Shown piece after piece: positions 22,963 through 35,466 of a DNA stretch of 64,000 bases. The translations under genes were made by a program, and so were the position numbers. The notes beneath the pieces were generated by a model that saw nothing but the letters and a program-made list of their open reading frames with translations, did no database searches and had not been told where the DNA came from. The first letter of the stretch is position 1. Each line of letters starts with the position of its first letter. This stretch comes from Datnioides undecimradiatus. Taxonomy: Eukaryota > Chordata > Actinopteri > Lobotiformes > Datnioididae. The DNA is taken from positions 14,967,648-15,031,647 of the forward strand of contig WARS01000008.1 of the NCBI GenBank assembly GCA_008933995.1, read 5' to 3'.

Positions 22963-24767
22963 TAGGACTCGCCACATCAACCGACCACATATGAATATGC
23001 TGGATGAGATGCTCGGCGTCCTCTTCATTCTCAGGGCTTTGCTGCAACGATGTGTTGTTAGGCAAATGGACCATGTAGAGAATATTTGCTCCTTGACAGC
23101 CCTCCATATCCCAGGCGCCGTCATCCTCCCTGCTGACGTCACACCTCGATGCGGACCATCACAAGACAAATGCTATGTGTAGAAATGGAAGTGGCCCTGC
23201 AGCTCTGCGGTTTTCCTTGGATTAACACGACAGTTCATCTCTGGGGGTGGCTGCGTTTGCAGAAAGCTGTTTGGATGAGTTACCCCTGCCACAACCCATC
23301 ATGCCCCCTGTTGGTGAGGGGAACGCAGATAACCAAATGCGTGACAGGAGTGAGTCAGTGCTTTCGCCCCCGGCCAGTCCCTGAGTTCTGGAGAGCATTT
23401 ATATTAGGGTTGTTTTAGGGTTTTAGGGCACAGTAGGACAAATGCTCCGTCCACCATTTCCACCTAAACATTTAAATGCATGGACTTGTGAAATGGGGAT
23501 TTCTCCAAAGTCCTGTTCAGTTAGTTCCACATTGTTTTACTCCTCTGGACAGAAGCTTGTTGCATCCCACAATCAGGTGTATGTGTTATTCATTTCCTCT
23601 TGTCAGTTTAGGTCTGGGCACGAGGGCCGTGTTCAGTCACTTTATCTTAATATGCTTCCTGCAGGGAGCAAGGTGGAGGACACAGTGAGTGTGTTTAAAT
23701 CCCCTCAGTGGGAGCTTCCGGTGGAGCTCGAAGCTCCCTGGAGTCCCCTTTGAGCGAGTCGAGTAGATTTCATTTAAGGTCCTCTGTGTCAAGGCAGCTT
23801 TTCCATTTGGCTACAGCCCACCATCAGTTCAATCGGGTTCTTTGAGGACACCAGTTTGTTGACGGTGTGTCCATGCTTGTAAGCAAAGAACTTCATGGAT
23901 CATGCATGCCTGGAGTAACTAAACATCGTATTTATGTTACTTTGTGGGAAGAAGCAGCTCAGTCTTGCTTCTTCCTGTAATTTCAGCCACAGGGGAGAAG
24001 AGTCAACAGTTTGTCAACATTGGTAAAGGCGAAACCTTTGAGGCTGCACTGCATCACAGTTTCACAGCGTGTGCTTTCTGGTGAATCACCGCTTGCCTCC
24101 ATGTGAAGCTCCGGACGTTTAAACAAATGTCATCCCATCTCTTTTTCAGCAAATCTTCAGGAACCTGCTCACGCATGATGCCTGTAGAAACGACTAACCC
24201 CTCGTCTTAACATCCCATAGAGAGCAAAAGTCTCAACGTACCGCGGTGCAGCCACTGGGTCTCCAACCTAATGCAACCTTTGTACCCAAGAACGTCAGGC
24301 AGTCTTTAAGGTCTAGGGCATTTCAGCATCACGCCTTCTGCTCCCCATCCACCTCACAACAGGATGAGCATGGACAAACTGCGCTGAGTGAAGTGCTGCT
24401 GCCTCCCCGACACCTTCCTGAGATCATCGGAGCATCGATTTGTCTGCCACTGTCCAGACCTGGAGCACGTACAGGGCTCCCACTCACAGAACTAGAGTAA
24501 CAACCAAATCATTTAAGCAAATTACCATATGTGAATGAATATATTTGTGCAACCGTTGCTTTAAAGGTCTCATTTTGCATTTTTGAGGGGATCAAGGGAA
24601 AGAGAGAACACACCGCGAGGTGACGTTAACGCGACATCATTACTGTGCGTGTGTGTGTGTGTGTGTGTAAAGGTGGATTTTAAGTACATGCATGTAAACT
24701 GCTGCATATGGTCTTAGAGGGAACAGTAAGGGTATGTGCTCAATGTGCTGGCACTCCAGGGCAAAAT

Positions 24768-24770
<3 letters not shown>

Positions 24771-24806
<36 letters not shown>
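24771..24806. repeat. (TG)n microsatellite
   Basis: Pure (TG)18 run. Two further TG runs flank it at 24644-24668 and 24969-24993. Confidence 0.95.
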
Positions 24807-24808
<2 letters not shown>

Positions 24809-26194
24809 ACAGCGAGAGAGACTAACGGCGCGCAGCAAAACTGGCAGGTGCACAAGAATGTTTAATGTTATATAATTTAGCGTGGTTTCTCGTGACCTGG
24901 AAAGAAACAATGCTCACGTTACACCTCTACAAAGAAAATGAGCCGCAGCACACTGCAGTGTGTAAGTCTGTGTGTGTGTGTGTGTGTGTGTGTCTGGGTT
25001 GTTCTCTGCCACAGAGTAACTAAGCCAACTCGGAGAGGGAGAAATGAGGAGCAGGGGAATGCAGCGAAGGAGATAAATGTTTTTTATTCAAAGGAGCCCA
25101 GCCTGTGGCGCCGTGCTCCTTCTCTTTTTTCCTCTCGTTTAATTAAGAAAGCAATCCCTCCTTCCCCTGAGCTCCCTCACTCTTAGTCTCACTCGTTCTG
25201 GCGGAAGCCACGTTTAATAAATGATCATGATGATAATGGGGGGTGACAGGGAGCGGCGCGCGGGTGTACATGCGTGTGTGTGCATGTGTGGCTGTCAACA
25301 CCGCTCTAACGCATAGAGCCGCCTTGCTGTAGTAAAACAGAATTAAGATTTTACATGTGACACAGTGAATTAACTGTGTTAATGTACAGTGGAGGAGCAG
25401 AAGAAGGAGAACTTTACAATAACCAGCGACGCTGCTGCTAAATCATTTTCACGGGATCAACAACATTTATTTTTTCATCTTTTTCATTTATTTTCCGGCG
25501 CAGCTCGGCGCCACCCTGCAGATACCACCAAAGAAGTATTTTGTCATTTTTTTTATCATTCGGCAGAGGAAAAACAAAACAAGTTGAGCGTGTGGGATGT
25601 TCCCTGTATGGAATATAATGTTTTTTTTTACACCTGAACTAGCTTTACTTGAAAAGAATTTAAATATTTTTGTCGTTAAATGGAAAGAATCTATACTCCA
25701 TCATAACACCACAGGCTGTGCGGTTCCCTGGTTTTTAGCTGCAGTTCAATGAGGGTTCAAGAAATGCCTCTCATCTTCCCACTGCCTGTCATTTACCATT
25801 TCACATTTCAGAACCCATGAACTGTTAACGGCATTAGAGCTTAAGACGGTTTCCATTGTGCAGCTTTGACAAAAATCTGTTTTTATGCTGTAACGACGTT
25901 ATTGTTAAGGGTTGGTTAGGTTTAAAGAAAGATGATGCTTAGTATACATGGTTGCAATAACAACCGCTAAGCTAGGCGTGCTCTAAAACAAACCAGAGCT
26001 GACCGTCAGTATGAGATGAGCAGCAGTCCTCTTGTTAAAGTTTGATGTTTTGGTCACACATTCAATCCCCCCTCAGCTTCCTGTGTGTGTTGACTTTGTG
26101 GCTCCATAATAACGCAGACCTACTTTCATCCTAAGCCCGGCACTTGACGATTTGACAGCGGCGCGGTCCTCAGCCTTCGCACACTGCGCCTGGA

Positions 26195-26400
26195 AGTCTC
26201 TGAGTCTGTGAGTATGGACATTTGGATTCAGCCTCGGTTTTCCTGTGTTTTGACTTTGATTTTTTTTAACTTTTGCACACCTGGATTTGTTTGCCGTGCA
26301 CAGACTGACTTCCTGTGTGTGAGAACTTACTTCTGCAGTAAAGACTTTGCTTTCTTGAATCAAACCTTGTGTCCCGTTCCCTTTTTTTTTCCTATTTTCA
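26195..26400 (+). repeat. Tail-like fragment of a dispersed fish repeat
   Basis: T-rich sequence with the succession TTTTGCACACCTGGATTTG, GACTGACTTCCTGTGTG and GTAAAGACTTTGC resembles the 3' portions of dispersed repeats I know from fish genomes. The style is similar to 52330-52790. The family and class are unsure. Confidence 0.4.
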
Positions 26401-26924
26401 CCCAAAGTTGTGCAAAATTACAACAAAACCCCAATAAATTACTCCAATAAACTACTGAACAGTGAACTTATTATTAAAAACGGTGCTTTCAGTGGTCTCA
26501 CCTGTGTAATAACACAGTGACGTCTCCTTTGCTGCACCTTGTGTGGGTCAGCTCGCGCATACCCTGCTGTAAATACACGGACGCCAAAAGAAAAATGGCT
26601 GCAGATGGGAAATGAAAGCGCGAGCAGGGGAAATCCTGCACTTGTGCTGTTACGGTGCAACATATTAATCCTGTGCACAGTGGGGCCTGTGCTTTAAGGA
26701 GCTAGCAGCTAGTTGGAATTAGTGAGAGAGCAGTCAAAGGTTTGCCCGAGGTGTTTTATTCCAACATTAGCATCCGTGTGTAAAATGGGCACAGTTGCGG
26801 TTAGTGTGCCTTAGAATTGCTGTGGTGTAAAGTCACTGGGGTGAACGGGCAGAGTATGGCTACCCTACAACTGATCCATGGTGACATTTGTTGGGGGTGG
26901 AGTAGTGGGAGCGGTGGCTCATGA

Positions 26925-27320
26925 CAGGAGAGGAGGGGAGACGAGATGAAAGAGAAAGCCAGGAATGAACGGGGCAAATAGAAAAGGAGGAAGCAGAAGA
27001 CGCATAGGCAAGAGAGGAGCAGAGTGGTGGAAATGAGGGGAGGACATCGGAGGCGAAATTGGAATGGGACAGAGAGGACAAAGATGGGAGAATGGGAATA
27101 TGGAGAGATAAGATGAAAGGAAAGGGTGGCTTATAAAGGAGGGGAGCACGAGAGTTTAAGACAAAAAGAGAGAGTAGGACGGGAGAAGGAGAACAAAACA
27201 GGGCAGAGGAGGGAGCAAGGATAATGGAGAGAAAAGTAGACCAGGGGAAAATGGCGGTGGAGAGGAAAGAGGAGAGGGAGAGATGAAAGACGGAGCAATA
27301 GGAGCAGGGGGGAAAAAGCA
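26925..27320. repeat. Long polypurine tract (about 400 bp)
   Basis: An almost uninterrupted A/G-rich plus strand. The complementary strand gives several overlapping spurious Ser/Pro/Leu ORFs. Confidence 0.8.
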
Positions 27321-30300
27321 ATATGAGCAAAGCCGAGACAAAAACCCCAAATTGCGCTCAATAGCCGCCATTTTTTAAACCTAATGCCAACATTTTATGT
27401 GTTTTTATACTCTCATATACATCTGCATTTGTGCTGGAGGTTGGAGAAAGATTGTGTTTACCAGTAATAAAAAGGTGTGTGACCCCCTGCAGGAAGAAAA
27501 CGCTCCACACACACACACCGAAACCCATCAAGCCTGACCCGCATTGGACAGGCTTTTCTAATGTGTACCTAATCCTGTGGACATAACAACAAAGATCGGA
27601 TAAAGAGAAGAATAAAATAAGGGAAAAGCATCGAGGAAGTAAATTTAACGCGAGCGCAGACGACGCAAGCGACGCGGGGAAAAGAAATGGTGGCGGGACA
27701 AAGTGAAGGAGCAAGAGAAAGAGGGACATCCCTGGATCTTGGCGCCGCTCTTCTGATGACCGTTCTTCGAAGAAACATATTTTATTCATCCACCGCTTCA
27801 CTTCCCCTCTCTCATCCTTTCTCCCCCTACTTGCTTATCGCCTCGCTCTCTTTTCACGCCTGCTCCCCGACTCAGGGGCTGTTGCTCGCTTCTTTCGCAG
27901 CATTTGTCCCTTATCTCGCTTTCCTTCTGCTTCTCTTCCTTTCATCCTTTCTGCTTTTGTTTCTGCCCCCTTTCGCCATTACACATATTTCTACCAATTA
28001 CTCTAATTTCTGGAGTCATGTCACGGCTGCGACACACCACGGGTCAAACTGTCCCGCGTATGGACGCACATACAGTAAATGGAGCAGGGCAGATGTGCTA
28101 TTGCGCTGCGGAATAGGCCATTGAGTGCGCTCATGTAAACATGGGGGCATAAACACGCATAAACATGTCAACAAATAAACAGAGCTGGCTTTTATTCTGC
28201 TCCTGTGGTCGCATCTTCGTCCCTCGAAACAAAACCGACGCATGTGCGGCAACAGCGCTGTGTTAGCCTGAGCGCAGCGACAGGCTGAGCTGGCTCAAAG
28301 CTAGTCTCAAAAGCAATATGTAGCTGCTACGCTGTGGACGAGCTGGAATAATGGAACTGTTGTTTTCAATGGTTGCATCAACTCTGGAGACCAAATGACC
28401 CCCAAAAAAGGGTGTTTTTCTATAAATAGAAGCAAAAATGGAAGAAAAATCTATCACAGCAGAAGCTAAAGTGACTTCTGACACTGGTTAAAAGCTTAAT
28501 TGTGTAATGAAGAAAACAATAAAAAGGCAGAAGATTGCCTGTCATGCAATGTAATCTTGCGATGTGCAATTTGGGCCAATTAATGCGAGCGTTTGAATGA
28601 GTCGGAGAGAGATGCTTCACATTTTTTGCAGCAGCGTGCGCGCCGCTATTCGAGCCCCGGCTCCTCTGAGTGTGCGACTTGCTCAATTACTTCCAAAAAC
28701 AAGTGAAATGAAATGAAAGTTGTTGGGGTTTTTTCTGCCGAAGGAGCCTGAAAGAGCCATCTCCCCCCGGCAGGAGAAGCAATCACCGCTGCAGACTCTT
28801 GGCAACTAATCACTGACTGGCATTAGGGCCAGTTGTGACCAAAAAGCGGACAATAGACTGTCTGTGAAACGGGTAAAACTTCACCATAATTCAATTTATT
28901 AGCGAACACAGGCACTGGGGGACGGAGAGGGGGCGCTTGGTTTTAGGCCTTAGCCTCACTGTGAGCGACTGTCATGCTTGGGGGACGCCTCATTCTTTGA
29001 CTATTCACAGACCAGATCGTCCCAATTTGAAGTGCGAATCAATCAAGCGGACGCAAATCAATCTCTCTCTCGCTGAGACCGGCCTGATATCGGCCATGAG
29101 GATATGCACCGGCGAAAATTCAAGAGTGAGGCAGTATAAGGCGAGCCGGCGTGACTCGAATACCAACGAACAGTTAACCTTCAGAAACTTAAATTCATCA
29201 ATAATTCCGCTAAATTATTCAAACCTCTGTCCGTCGCTTGCTCTGCCCCCGTCTCTCCTCCGAGCCTGGCACAATGGCGCCCTGTGGGCTTCCTGTGCTG
29301 ACAGGAAGAGAGCTGCTTTTCACAGCCGGCCAAGACACACAGCTGAGCGGAAGACGAGCCCCCTCTCTGAGCTTGTCTCTGCCCGTCGCACCCCACCGCC
29401 CCTTCCCCATCGCTTTCTGGATCGCACTTTTACTCCCCCCACCCCACCTCACCCCCTCTGTCTTGACCACCCTCACAACTGTCTATCTCCCAGCTCCTCT
29501 CTCTGAATGAACTCACCCTCGCTCTCCCTATCTCAGTCGAGGGTGAGTATCTGCATAATGGCTCTTGTTCTGCTCATTTTCATTTGCTTCTTCTTCCCGG
29601 CCCGAACATTAAATCCTCTCTCCTCCCTCGATCACACGCCTCACATTATCCCAGATTCCTTCTGTCTTTGTCCGTCCCTTCGAGGAATCCTCCCGGTAAA
29701 AATTCCCCCGTCGCTCTTTTCTGCGGCCCGTCGTCCCAAGCGACACTTTAGCTGCCCTCTCTTTATCACCCCACACCTCCTATTTCGTTTTCCCTTCACT
29801 TTGTCTTTGTGGTCTCGTCCCTTCATCCCTCCTCTGTCTGGACATACATATCATTTCATCAAAGAAGACCCATTAAAAACGGCGTAAATGCTCTTAAATG
29901 GTATCCACGCCCTGTCTCTAAGTGGAAGCAGTTGATCGTTCCCTGACACGGTTACGTGTCACAGATATACGACAACGCCATCGCCACTCTAACCGCCGTG
30001 GACGACGTCAGCGGAGCTACAGCTTTGACTCTTCCCGCGATGATCGTCGGAGCGCCTTTACCGACGGTGCAAGAAGAGATATCTGCGTTGCCGGATCTCA
30101 CAAGACTGTGCCGCTGAGACAGAAACAAGTGAACTTTCTCCTGATTTGTCCGTATAAAACATTTAACTGTTACTGTTCCCAAGACGTGAGGCATCTGAAG
30201 ATGGAGCCAATACTTATTCTGGCGACTATGGAGCGAACAAATCCGAAATCTTCTGATTAGAGTAAACCGACTTTAGACCTGCCACTTGTCTCCAAAGTGT

Positions 30301-33300
30301 GCCGTCTCGTTGCTAAACCATCTTTGGCTTCATATAATGAAATGATCACACAGTGAATGCACCCCATTGACTATTGTTTAGTGTTTGCAAGCCTCTTTGA
30401 GATGTTCTAGTTCTTCTTCGCACCTGCTTTGTCCTCCAGCAGACACAAAAGGCTCTACAGGCAATCGAATTTGAATGTGCCTTTGCTGGTAATCAAGACA
30501 AGCCTTTCATATAATATGGTTGTTCTCACAATGCTTGGTGTCCTTGGAGTACAAATCGCTGATATAGTCGAGGGTGACGTGGTCTCCACCTTTCATTTCA
30601 TGTGACAGAGTAAAGACTAAGATACGAGGCTGGGTCGAAAGCAGGTATATTGTCAATGTGCTCCTGAGGACACAATTTAGGTCTGTCCACGTCTTGGGAT
30701 TGTGTAATGGTAAAATGATTTAAGTATGTCCATGAATAGATGAGTGTGCTGTTCATCAGAAGAAGGCAGGACCTGCAGCAATCCAGGTCTCTCAGACTAC
30801 AGCCCAAAACGGTTCAGTTTGAATCCAACCTAACCCAACACATCTGCTCCAAACTGGGGAAATACAGATATCCACCAGATCATTCCTCCTCCTTGCACAG
30901 ACTCCAGACACAAGGTTTGCATTTGACCACAAACAAGATGTGCATTTCCTGAATTTAACATCAACAGAAATAAAAGACACACCAGTTTTTGTGGTCGGAG
31001 ACCTTTCTCTAGCTCATCAATGTCATTTCTTGGTTTGCGACCCCACGACCCTGCCGTCAAAGGCAGCAAAGTTTGCCTTGACTCTGATCAAATACCTGCA
31101 GTCTCTGCCCTGCAACAGCCAGACAGTGAAATATGAGTGTTACAGAGGTTCATTCTCTGCGTGTCGACCATACATGAGTCATTAGATCTAGCTGCGGTTG
31201 CACAGTGTGACACTTGTGGGGTCTGCTCTTTTGATCAACTGCTCTTACTTCACTATGACAACTGCCGGCTTGACACCGTGACTAGAAACAGAAAGAAAGT
31301 CCCATCTGTTGCAGAAGCGGTGCCAAGTCTGAATAAAGGTGCTCCCTGCCGACGCAGGTGCGGCGGTTCGCTTTCATTCTCCGGTCGCGCGGTGAATTTA
31401 TGGCTATTGTGCGGCGGCTTTCACCGAACAAAACTTTGATGTCTGTTTCAAGATGGCACGTCTGTGAGCTCAAAGGTTTCATTCAAACCCCTTAATGTCT
31501 TCTTGTTTGCGGCAACAGTTGTTACAGTGCGCGAACTGATCTGTTCCACCGCCCGATGAGCCCTTTTCCAGCTCCCTCGCTCACTTTTAGGCATCAGGTC
31601 TGCTCCTGTATCTGTTTTTTGGCTCTCAGACGCATTGATTCTCCATCGCCTTCCCTCTGGTTAGATAAGGAGTGTGTCGCAGCTCATGCGAGCCATCCCC
31701 CCTGTTGCGTGACGTGGAGCAGACAGCTGGGGGAACTGATAGGTCGTCTTCCTTTCAAGGATCCAAAAGTGGGTTTCGGCGATCAGCAGCGGCGCTGATG
31801 TCAGCAGCGGTGACTGCACTCGAGCCTGGTTGGACGCCGCTTTTTGCTGATTGTTGTTTCAACTGTAAAAAGAGGCCAGTTGCAGAGTTACTAATTCGAA
31901 AGTGAATTTTCTCCTCCGGCAGTCAAATGGAAAAACGAGGGAGACGTGCACAGCCGCAGCTCCTTGAAAGCTTCGGAAAAGGTTGGGGTTTGCTCACTAT
32001 TATCCATTTTATATAACTGTCGACTGAACGCCATCGGAATATTTGAGCGTTGGTAAAAAGGAAAAAAGGTTTTAAAGGCCGTGGAAACTTTTTACCTTGG
32101 TCAGGTTTTATACGATGAGTGATGCTTCCACGGGTTCTGGTTTATTCGCGTGTGTGCGATCGTTGTGATTTCTGATCACGTCCCTGCTTTCTACCACGAT
32201 ACCACGCAGCAATGCAGCTCGATTCACGAGATCACAAAATCCGAGAGTCTAACTTTCCAGTTTTGTGGTTTTGGCAGAAACCACGGTGGTTTGGACCAAT
32301 CGTTGTCCTGTGAGGGAAATATTGGCAGCTGCTGGCGTGGTTTAAAAGTGACAACGTCGAGAAGCAACAGCTTAGAAACAAGACAACAAGACAGTATTTG
32401 TTTCATGAAAGAAGTGCAAAAGAGCAGCACTGGAGGCTTTTCTCTATGGTTCTTTTCCTTCTACACTTTATGGTTTCCAAAGATGAAATTCAAAAATAAT
32501 AAGCTGCCTTGCTCCACTTAGAGTAAAACAATATTTGATGAGTTAACAACTGTTTGCTTGCGTTGTGTTGAGTTTAAGGCTCATTTAATGACTCCAATAA
32601 GCCATAGTTGTTCGCTGCTTTATCAGTCTCTCTCTCTTCGTGCCCATTTCAGGGCAGCTTGACTTCATGAGCACACTTTTCAACCAACCACATCCACGCC
32701 CACAGATGCTCTCAGTCAAACACACCCTGACAGCCTCAACCTCATCCCACGTCTTCCTTATCCCTCCCAGGGGCCGTCACGGGCAGCCCCCTCAAACAGC
32801 CACGATCCTGTCCTGACACATAAACTTAGTGGTTTGAGTGCACGCATGTGTGTGTGTGTGTGTGCGTGCGCGCGTACGTGTGAGTGCGGGGGGAGTAAAT
32901 GTGTGATTGAATGTGTGTGCCAGCGCTATGTATAGAGTCACTGTAAAATGTACGAGATCAAGTCCGATCAGCGTTCATACAGCATGTTGAATGCATATGC
33001 CCCAGATGCTTGTTTTGTGGCTGCGATGGATCCGAGGGTTTTATTCATTCACACACGCTTGGACTTATTCAAACTTACAGAAGGCGGAGTCTCCACAAGG
33101 ACAGGTTTGCATGTTGCCAAATCAGTTCTATGCATGCAAAGAAAATAGCTGAAGTCTAAACACTTTTACTTCTATAAATATATAAACAATATATAGTGTA
33201 TATACATTTTTGCTGATATTTAGATGTATGTACACTGTATGAGCACATATATGTCCATGATTGTGTCACAACAACTGACTGTGAGCGAGAAATTGCAGAA

Positions 33301-34924
33301 AACAACTCAACTTGCAGCTGTGAAACGTCAAACGTTAGCAAACATTTTTAATTTTTAGTATCAGTATCTGGTTTCCCCCCCCCCCAGGTGATTAATCTAT
33401 TGCTAAAAGGAAAGTAAAAAGAAGTTTTTTAAATTTTAGGTTTAATTTTGCATTTAATTTTCCGTAATATAGATGCACGCTAAAAATATCTAAAAAACAG
33501 ATTAAGGGAAAGGCAGCTGCAACGTCGCCTGCAAGTGGTGCAGCTGCAAAAGTCCTGACGTCAGGTGGCGCAGTGTAAACAGCGCCGCAGGCCTTCAAAT
33601 CAATTATACTGTACTGTATAACATTATTGTATCTGTCAGACCTGCTACCTGTCCACCTGCTGATTTCCTCTCTTTCTAAGATTTAACCAGAACCCAGGTA
33701 GAAATTAATTGCAGTACAGAGGTTTGAGACACCAATTTCTGTCCCAACAGTGGCCTCAATAAGCCATAACGCGGTTTTGCCGCAAGGCATGGCACACGAT
33801 GACTGAAGGTGCGGCAAAAAAGAAAAAAAGAAAAAGAGAGAGAGAGACACTTGAGCTTCTTCTGCAGGGGGTGTTGAAATAATTCCAGGAAATGATCATT
33901 TGAAATTCAAATAGATGAAAGGAGAATTCAAGAGGCAGTGCACGAGTGAGATCTGGAGCATGGATACCCCAAAAAAAATTCTTTGCTTCATCAAAGAACA
34001 ACCTAAAATAAGAGGAATAACCTGAAATCTGAAATAAGATGAGAATCAGTGAGCATAAAATGACGTTACCTAGGTGCCAGAGGATCTGCAGACATATTAG
34101 AATAATTGCTAATGTGGTTCTTGTCTCAACCCGTCTGCAGTCTGTGGTGGAGGGTGTATTTCCGTCTTTTCCTTTGCCCCCTTACTAATTCTGTTTTTGA
34201 ATTATGGAGATTTTTTTTTTGCAAACACGAGTGAGACTTCAACACAAATGCACCGTTTTGAGGTCGACGTGAATGCAGTTTTGTTTTGCTCTACGGGTTC
34301 TTGAGTCTTAAATGTCAGTATTTTGGTCCACAGCATGATCAAAAATGGAATTAACCTACGTGAAACGCAACTGGGTTCGACAGAAGTGGCTTTTTTTGCA
34401 GTAACTGGACGAGTGCATGTAAGGAAATCATGTGCGTGTTCCCACTGCAATTCTATAACGTCTAGAAGTAAATTCAGTAATACTTTACATGACCTCCCAG
34501 CTTTCTTGTTTTCTTTTGACAGGTTGATTAAAATAATAATAAAACCAAACTGAATGTGCACATTGTAAACACTGCAGCGGTTCAGCACAGTAACACAGAG
34601 AAGCCCCTTTAAAACAAACATTATGACGTGTCAAAGGGCGAAACAGCGAGCGGGGCAGCGCGTTTGTTAGGATTTTCCCATTTGGCCCAGTGCAGCCTTC
34701 TGACAACAACACGCAGACGCGCAGTAAGTTATCACCGTCTCGCAAAATATTGTTTGAAGTGATAGATGTAACGGGGGACACATGGGCATAAAAAAAGAAC
34801 AGATATGAAGGAGCATAAAAAAACATGAGCAGGGGCCGGGAGACGTGGTACCTATTAGGAGCGAGCGTGAATGGGAGGAGCAGAAATTAGAGTGATTGAG
34901 TGGACAAGTGTGTGGCGTGACAGG

Positions 34925-35220
34925 GGCGCGATGGAAGTGAGAGATGGGGACAGAGGAGACAGGCGATATTAAGGGGAAGGGAAGACGTGAGTCAGCGGGA
35001 GAGGAGGAGATGGGAGAGGCGGAGGAGGATGAGGGATGGCGGTGGAGAACGGCAGGATGGGAGGGATGGAGGCTCAGATCTGGGGGGATGATATGGGTGG
35101 ATGGACAGAAGGAGAGTGAGCTGAGATGGAGAGAGAGGGAGAGGGAGAGGAGGAGGAGAGCGGAGTGAGGGAGCATGAAAGGGAGGAAGGAGGATGAAAG
35201 GAGATGAAGGGAGGTCACAG
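34925..35220. repeat. Polypurine tract
   Basis: About 300 bp of A/G-rich plus strand (GGAGG, GAGAGA and GGGATGG motifs) followed by poly-T. It yields the spurious Ser/Pro/Leu frames on the minus strand. Confidence 0.75.
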
Positions 35221-35295
35221 TTTTTTTTTTCATTCAGACAGAAGTGTCTCTGAGTGAGTCTCTTGAGGCTTGCACACATACAGTATATACACATA

Positions 35296-35300
<5 letters not shown>

Positions 35301-35335
<35 letters not shown>
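35301..35335. repeat. (CA)n microsatellite, left arm of an inverted pair
   Basis: Pure (CA)17. It is followed 91 bp later by (TG)15. Confidence 0.95.
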
Positions 35336-35336
<1 letters not shown>

Positions 35337-35424
35337 CCTCTCGCTCTCTCTCTCTGAATGTTTCATGGCTTCCATTTGCAAGATTACATCTTTCAATTAA
35401 GACTGAGATGGTTGTCTCTCAGTC

Positions 35425-35426
<2 letters not shown>

Positions 35427-35465
<39 letters not shown>
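35427..35465. repeat. (TG)n(CG)n compound microsatellite, right arm of an inverted pair
   Basis: (TG)15 runs directly into CGCGCGCGCG, an alternating purine-pyrimidine block. Confidence 0.95.

Positions 35466-35466
<1 letters not shown>

Larger units (their letters stand above)
22970..30000. other. Intergenic stretch, no gene recognised
   Basis: It contains a region open on both strands at 22891-23182 with no recognisable product, (TG)n at 24644-24668, 24771-24806 and 24969-24993, a repeat tail at about 26195-26400, a long purine tract at 26925-27320, and pyrimidine-rich DNA at about 27780-27985 and 29360-29560. The block 28800-29230 is complex, non-repetitive sequence that could be conserved noncoding DNA, but this cannot be judged without alignment. 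Confidence 0.55.

Noticed and set aside
22891..23182. Region open on both strands (92 and 87 codons)
   Set aside because: Neither translation resembles a known protein, and neither frame joins the candidate microprotein frame without a shift.
23301..23314. Partial CTCF-like motif ATGCCCCCTGTTGG
   Set aside because: 12 of 14 positions fit a consensus from memory, but such matches are frequent. There is no supporting orientation pair or context.
26860..27371. Overlapping minus-strand ORFs of 156, 76 and 71 codons
   Set aside because: Same cause: a 400-bp purine tract. Several frames are open at once.
34667..35396. Overlapping Ser/Leu/Pro-rich ORFs (188 and 134 codons, minus)
   Set aside because: They come from a polypurine tract that has no stop codons on the opposite strand by composition.
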